A DNA stretch of 64,000 nt from Actinophytocola oryzae. GTDB taxonomy: Bacteria; Actinomycetota; Actinomycetes; Mycobacteriales; Pseudonocardiaceae. Every line of letters begins with the position of its first letter. Positions within the stretch are counted from its first letter, which is position 1. Below, one piece after another: positions 60,133-64,000 of the stretch. The notes beneath the pieces are model-generated. The model was not told the origin of the DNA, did no database searches, and saw only the letters and a list, made by a program, of their open reading frames with translations. Made by a program: the position numbers and the translations under genes. The stretch spans positions 1-64,000 of the forward strand of contig NZ_SOCP01000012.1 of NCBI RefSeq assembly GCF_004364325.1. Reading direction: 5' to 3'.

Positions 60133-60154
60133 GCACGCGGCCTTGGCTGTCGGC

Positions 60155-60661
60155 ATGAGTCGAACAGCGCCGCACCGCACCCGACTGCCTGCCGCCCGGC
60201 ACGTCCTCGGCAAGGCGCACGGCGCTGTCCCCGACCCCGTGACGGTCTTCGACGAGGAGACGCCTGCCGTGGTCAACCTCGATCCCGACCTGCTCGGTGC
60301 CCTGCGTCGAGCGGCGACCGCCGCCGAGGGTGACGGGGTCGAGTTGTTCGTCAACGGCGGCTGGCGTTCCCCGGAGTACCAGGAGCAGCTGCTGCACGAT
60401 GCGGTCTCGAAGTACGGCTCAGCCGAGGAAGCCGCCCGCTGGGTGGCCACTCCGGACACGTCCGCGCACGTGTCGGGGCACGCCGTCGACATAGGACCGC
60501 CCGCTGGCAGGGTCTGGCTGTCCGAGCACGGTACCGAGTACGGGCTCTGCCAGATCTACCGCAACGAACCATGGCACTACGAACTGCGCCCCGAAGCCGT
60601 CGACGGCGGTTGCCCGCCCATGTACGACGACCCCTCGCACGACCCGAGGACGTGGCGGTGA
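60155..60661 (+). CDS. vanY: VanY-like D-Ala-D-Ala carboxypeptidase
   Basis: The 168-residue M15B peptidase would trim terminal D-Ala from pentapeptide ends, lowering vancomycin targets. It has NGGWRSPEYQEQLL (substrate Arg), zinc ligands in SAHVSGHAVDIGPP and catalytic EPWHYELRP. There is no convincing signal peptide or membrane anchor, unlike enterococcal VanY; a longer TTG start at 60143 would not add one. A shared regulatory motif links it to vanHAX. Confidence 0.87.
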   Translation: MSRTAPHRTRLPAARHVLGKAHGAVPDPVTVFDEETPAVVNLDPDLLGALRRAATAAEGDGVELFVNGGWRSPEYQEQLLHDAVSKYGSAEEAARWVATPDTSAHVSGHAVDIGPPAGRVWLSEHGTEYGLCQIYRNEPWHYELRPEAVDGGCPPMYDDPSHDPRTWR

Positions 60662-60715
60662 CCGTCCTTCGTGCCGGCCACCCCGGGTTGACGCCTGGGT
60701 GGCCGGCACCGGGTT

Positions 60716-61312
60716 TCAGACGGCGGGGATCAGGGTTGTCGTCAGTTTCGTTATCTGGCTTGCCAGTTTGGCCGGGTTGGTCGTCCGGTTGGTCAGTTGG
60801 CCGTCCAGCCACAGGGATGCGTAGCCGTGCACGAGGCTCCACATCGTCATCGCCAGGACGTCCTGGTTGATGTCGCTTTCCTTCTCTGCCAGGCACTCGG
60901 ACACCGTGGTGTCGAGGACGGCGAAGGCCGCCTCACCCGCTTCCGTTCCGGTGTCGCCCTTGTGGGACTGTTTCAGCTCCGGCCGGAACATCAGGCGGAA
61001 GTAGGCGGGGTTGGCTTGGGCGAACTCCACGTATGCGAGAAGGATGGCCTCCAGGGCTTCTGTTGCCGTGCTCGTGGTTTCGTGTGCTCTGGTCAGCGTG
61101 TCCGCCAGGCGGCGGAAGCCCTCGTCGGACAGGGCCGTGAGTAGTGCCGCACGGTCGGGGAAGTGGTGGTACGGCGCGCCTGGGCTGACTCCTGCCGAGC
61201 GGGCGACCTGTCGCAGACTCACCGCGCCGATGCCCTCGGTCTCGATCAACTCCAGCGTCGCCTTGAGCAGCGCTTCCCGCAATGCGCCGTGGTGGTAGTT
61301 GGGCCTGGCCAC
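60716..61312 (-). CDS. TetR-family transcriptional regulator
   Basis: The 198-residue protein has an N-terminal HTH (IGAVSLRQVARSAGVSPGAPYHHFPDRAALL) and a ligand-binding helical C-terminal domain. YHHGALREALL at the start is typical of the group related to TetR_C_13-like regulators. It is divergent from the SDR gene with a 25-bp inverted repeat between them. Confidence 0.9.
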   Translation of the reverse strand: MARPNYHHGALREALLKATLELIETEGIGAVSLRQVARSAGVSPGAPYHHFPDRAALLTALSDEGFRRLADTLTRAHETTSTATEALEAILLAYVEFAQANPAYFRLMFRPELKQSHKGDTGTEAGEAAFAVLDTTVSECLAEKESDINQDVLAMTMWSLVHGYASLWLDGQLTNRTTNPAKLASQITKLTTTLIPAV

Positions 61313-61361
61313 GCCATGAGACTAAGTGATTCCTTGCTTTTGCACACCTGGTTGATATATA

Positions 61362-61386
61362 CAGTGCTCAGATTATCTGAACACTG
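61362..61386. promoter_or_regulatory. TetR operator candidate
   Basis: An 11-bp inverted repeat with one mismatched pair and a TTA centre: CAGTGCTCAGA, TTA, TCTGAACACTG. It lies in the AT-rich gap between the TetR gene (61312) and the SDR gene (61405). Confidence 0.75.
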
Positions 61387-61404
61387 CATAGATCGGGGAT
61401 GTGC

Positions 61405-62409
61405 ATGTCTGGACGGGTGTTGGTGACCGGTGCGTCGGGGTACGTGGCCGGACACGTCGTCAAGGACCTGGAGGCACACGGCTACGAGGTGCGCGGGACT
61501 GCGCGGCGGCCGGTGGGCGGGGACACGGTCGCCGCCGACCTCACGCGGGACGCGGGCTGGGCCGAGGCGGTCGACGGGTGCGACTACGTCGTGCACGTGG
61601 CTTCGCCGTTTCCCAACGGGGTGCCCGCGTCCGAGGACGAGCTGATCAGGCCCGCGGTCGACGGGACGTTGCGGGTCCTGCGTGCCGCGGCCGACGCGAA
61701 GGTGAAGCGCGTCGTGGTGACGTCGTCCATCGCGGCCGTGGTCAGCGGGCATCCGGGCGGCGTCGTCCGGGCCGAGGAGGACTGGTCGGTCCTGGAGCGC
61801 AGTCCCGCCTATCCGAAGAGCAAGACACTGGCGGAGCGGGCGGCGTGGGACTTCGCCGAGGAGTCCGGTCTCGAGCTGGTGGTGGTGAACCCGGGGATGG
61901 TGCTCGGGCCACTGCTCAGCGAGAACATCGGCACGTCCGTGGCGGTCGTGCACCGGCTGCTGGTTCGCGACGTGCCCGCGTCGCCCAAGATGGGGTTCGC
62001 GATCGCCGACGTCCGGGACGTGGCGACCGCGCACCGGCTCGCGCTGGAGACGCCGCGGGCCGCGGGCAACCGGTACATCGTCGCAGGCGAGTTCACGCTG
62101 ATGAGGGACGTCGCGGCCGTGCTCGCGGCGGAGTTCAACCCCAGGGGCTACCGGGTGCCGACGGGTGGGCTGCCGACGTGGGTGTTGCGTGTGATGGCCC
62201 GGTTCGACCCGTCGCTGCGGCACGCGCTCGGCTTCGTCGGTCGTCGCGAGGACGTGAGCCACGACAAGGCGAGCCGCGAGCTCGGGCTGACGCTGCGGCC
62301 GACCAGGGAAACCATCCTGGACACGGCCCACAGCCTCATCGAGCTGGGGCTGGCGCCGAATCCGGCGGAGAAGAAGGAGCCGGCTGCCCAAGGTGCCGCA
62401 GGAAGGTAG
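61405..62409 (+). CDS. Extended SDR, dihydroflavonol reductase-like
   Basis: The 334-residue protein starts with VLVTGASGYVAGHVVKDLE, has DYVVHVASPFPNGVP, VVVTSSIAAVVSGHP and the catalytic YPKSKTLAERAAWDFA. This is the dihydroflavonol/cinnamoyl-CoA reductase-like aldehyde reductase group using NADPH. ATG 61405 is preferred over 61399 because GGGG lies at a proper distance. It is likely repressed by the divergent TetR protein. Its 3' end overlaps the convergent MerR gene by 74 bases. Confidence 0.88.
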   Translation: MSGRVLVTGASGYVAGHVVKDLEAHGYEVRGTARRPVGGDTVAADLTRDAGWAEAVDGCDYVVHVASPFPNGVPASEDELIRPAVDGTLRVLRAAADAKVKRVVVTSSIAAVVSGHPGGVVRAEEDWSVLERSPAYPKSKTLAERAAWDFAEESGLELVVVNPGMVLGPLLSENIGTSVAVVHRLLVRDVPASPKMGFAIADVRDVATAHRLALETPRAAGNRYIVAGEFTLMRDVAAVLAAEFNPRGYRVPTGGLPTWVLRVMARFDPSLRHALGFVGRREDVSHDKASRELGLTLRPTRETILDTAHSLIELGLAPNPAEKKEPAAQGAAGR

Positions 62410-62749
62410 GGCAGGCCATGACGTCGTCGTGGGTGCAGACGAGCGCGCCCTCGATCATGGACATCGCCGCCTGGGCCAGCGCGATTCGTTCGGCCAGCTC
62501 CTGGCGGTGGCGGGTCACCACCTCGTGACGGGCGGCGGCGGTCGGGGCTGACAGCATCGCGCGGATGCCGGACAGGGTGAAGCCTGCCTGTTTGCCCAGC
62601 ATGATCGCCGCCACCCGGTTCACGTCCGCCTCGGTGTAGCGACGGCGATCGCCGTCGCGCGTCGGGGCGAGCAGCCCCTCGGCCTCCCAGTGCCGCAGGA
62701 CGTGTGTCGCCACGCCGAACTGGGCCGCCACATCGCCGATTGACTTCAT
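62336..62749 (-). CDS. MerR-family transcriptional regulator
   Basis: The 137-residue protein begins with the MerR HTH (SIGDVAAQFGVATHVLRHWEAEGLL and RRRYTEADVNRV), then a dimerisation coiled coil (ELAERIALAQAAMSMI). VCTHDDVMACPTF, with two Cys, lies near the C-terminus. It is divergent from the methyltransferase gene and probably controls it. ATG 62749 is used because the HTH begins immediately. Confidence 0.88.
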   Translation of the reverse strand: MKSIGDVAAQFGVATHVLRHWEAEGLLAPTRDGDRRRYTEADVNRVAAIMLGKQAGFTLSGIRAMLSAPTAAARHEVVTRHRQELAERIALAQAAMSMIEGALVCTHDDVMACPTFLRHLGQPAPSSPPDSAPAPAR

Positions 62750-62777
62750 GTTCACATTAAGTCGCACGATGTGCGGC

Positions 62778-63464
62778 ATGTCCACGCTACTGACCATGCT
62801 CGATGCCCTCGACGACCTTCCCGAGGCGCGTGACCTGCGCGAACGTACCTACGAATCACTCGGCGACACGGTCGTCGACGTCGGTTGCGGCGGCGGTCGT
62901 GCCACCGGCGAGCTCACCGCTCGCGGGGTGGCCGCCGTCGGCGTCGACCTCGATCCCGACATGCTGGCGGCCGCGAAGCAACGCTGGCCCGAGGCCGAGT
63001 TTCGCCTCGCCGACGCCACCGCGCTGCCCTTCGACGACGGCGCCTTCACCGGGTACCGCGCGGACAAGGTGCTCCACGCCGTTCCCGAGCCGGAGCGTGC
63101 CGTCGCCGAGGCGCGGCGGGTGCTGGCCAGGAACGGACGCGCGGTGCTCGTCGGTCAGGACTGGGACACCATCCTGATCGACTCGTCCGACCCGGACCGC
63201 ACGCGTGCGCTCGTCCACGCCCGCGCGGACGGCATGGCCACCCCGCGCGCCGGCCGTCGGTACCGGAACCTCCTGCTGGACAACGGGTTCACCGACGTCA
63301 CCGTCCAGGTGCACACGTTCGTGTTCACCGACCCCATGATCCTTGCGATGCTCGAGACCATCGGCGACGGCGACTGGCTCGACGACCAGGTCGCCCGCGC
63401 CCGCGACGACCGGCTCTTCGTCGCCCTGCCCGTGTTCCTCGTCTCGGGAACTCGCGTGGGTTGA
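62778..63464 (+). CDS. Class I SAM-dependent methyltransferase (UbiE-like)
   Basis: The 228-residue protein has the SAM motif VVDVGCGGGRATGELTARG, AVGVDLDPDMLAAAKQRWPEA, FRLADATALPFDDGAF and RVLARNGRAVLVGQDWD, as in small-molecule methyltransferases of the UbiE type. The acceptor is unknown. The start is uncertain: ATG 62778, 62769 and 62748 are in frame, the last inside the MerR start. I chose 62778 because homology begins there. Confidence 0.85.
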   Translation: MSTLLTMLDALDDLPEARDLRERTYESLGDTVVDVGCGGGRATGELTARGVAAVGVDLDPDMLAAAKQRWPEAEFRLADATALPFDDGAFTGYRADKVLHAVPEPERAVAEARRVLARNGRAVLVGQDWDTILIDSSDPDRTRALVHARADGMATPRAGRRYRNLLLDNGFTDVTVQVHTFVFTDPMILAMLETIGDGDWLDDQVARARDDRLFVALPVFLVSGTRVG

Positions 63465-63635
63465 GCATTGGTCGAGGAGCGTTGTCGACCCGGTTCCCTT
63501 GCCCACAGTGGGAACCAACCGCTCCTCACCACCGCTGGCCGGCAGCGGCGCGGACAGCCACGCTGCCGGCCAGTCCCCACGTGACGGATGACGCCTTGCG
63601 CCGCGCATCGACCATCGGTGAAGCTCCGAGGTGGT

Positions 63636-64000
63636 ATGGGCACGCTGATCATCGACAACTACGACTCGTTCACGTACAACCTGTGCCATCTGGTCGGCGC
63701 GGTCACCGGCGTGGCGCCGACAGTCGTGCGCAACGACGAGCCCGTCGACCTCGACGCCTACACCCACGTCATCCTGTCGCCCGGCCCCGGGCGCCCGGAG
63801 AGACGCGGTGACTTCGGCGTCTGTGCCGACGTGATCCGCACGGCGACCATCCCGCTGCTCGGCGTCTGCCTCGGCCACCAGGGCATCTGCCACGTCCACG
63901 GCGGCACGATCGGCCCGGCCCCGCACGTGCGGCACGGCCAGACCTCGCCGATCCTCCACGACGGCTCCGGTCTGTTCGCCGGCCTGCCGTCGCCGTTCGA
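63636..64000 (+). CDS. Glutamine amidotransferase of anthranilate/aminodeoxychorismate synthase, truncated by window end
   Basis: Only the first 121 residues are present. TLIIDNYDSFTYNLCHLVG, HVILSPGPGRPER and the catalytic Cys in LLGVCLGHQGICHVHGG identify a class I amidotransferase of the TrpG/PabA type, which passes ammonia to chorismate. In actinomycetes it is often the N-terminal part of a fused PabAB or of a chorismate-using enzyme for a natural product; the missing part would decide. It is preceded by 171 gene-free bases. Confidence 0.88.
   Translation, partial: MGTLIIDNYDSFTYNLCHLVGAVTGVAPTVVRNDEPVDLDAYTHVILSPGPGRPERRGDFGVCADVIRTATIPLLGVCLGHQGICHVHGGTIGPAPHVRHGQTSPILHDGSGLFAGLPSPF

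Noticed and set aside
55347..63464. Glycopeptide biosynthesis cluster around the van genes
   Set aside because: No peptide synthetase, P450 or halogenase gene is visible. The van genes stand alone here, so production of a glycopeptide cannot be claimed.

Overview
The window is high-GC actinomycete DNA. A mycothiol-type arsenate reductase, an MprAB-PepD module, a Glp/SepX division operon, an Eis-type acetyltransferase and an actinobacterial vanHAX/vanRS/vanY cluster all point to Actinobacteria, probably a Pseudonocardiaceae-like genus (inference from gene content). About 1-21.5 kb is accessory, mobile-element-like DNA; about 21.5-64 kb looks mostly chromosomal, with a vancomycin-resistance island at 55.5-60.7 kb.

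Region 1 (1-21.5 kb). A regulator interrupted by a stop codon, an acetyltransferase/APC permease pair and a GOLPH3-like gene are followed by an inverted-repeat region and a 1,487-residue MobF relaxase-helicase. Two arsenic modules come next. The first is an ArsR-ArsC fusion, ArsC and an aquaporin in one overlapping operon. The second is an ArsR-ArsN fusion divergent from a Cys-tailed flavoprotein, a frameshifted MFS exporter and a second flavoprotein. Between them lies a broken TnsA-like transposase subunit with repeat sequences, then two unrecognised genes; the second has a possible PD-(D/E)XK nuclease core. A large serine recombinase closes the region, and its reading frame runs antisense through an intact tRNA-Arg(CCU) gene, which suggests an attachment site.

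Region 2 (21.5-35.8 kb). This part holds an NmrA-like reductase, an AraC regulator, an ArsR/SRPBCC/VOC operon, a NatAB-like ABC exporter with an orphan NarL regulator, single metabolic genes, an Eis acetyltransferase and mprA-mprB-pepD. Matching CTCAG-N6-CTCAG direct repeats precede both mprA and pepD.

Region 3 (35.9-48.9 kb). A tandem hairpin cluster precedes a ThDP-dependent enzyme. Then comes a compact minus-strand operon (GT2, DUF2064 transferase, methyltransferase, polytopic molybdoenzyme with an internal Tat motif, small membrane protein) facing a polytopic membrane protein and a two-component system. An epimerase, a flavin monooxygenase divergent from a GntR-TetR chimeric regulator, and a MoaB-family gene follow.

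Region 4 (48.9-55.3 kb). mscL, a SAF-domain protein, an FmdB zinc ribbon and 5-FTHF cyclo-ligase are followed by galU, a gephyrin-like MoeA/Glp, RimJ-like GNAT and SepX/GlpR, then tRNA-Ala(CGC).

Region 5 (55.4-64 kb). vanH-vanA-vanX would replace D-Ala-D-Ala precursor ends by D-Ala-D-Lac. The vanR-vanS genes converge on this operon, and a vanY-like carboxypeptidase diverges from vanR. A 29-bp motif (22/29 identical) precedes both vanH and vanY at nearly equal spacing and is a good candidate VanR site. The window ends with a TetR/SDR pair, a MerR/methyltransferase pair and the start of a PabA/TrpG-type amidotransferase.
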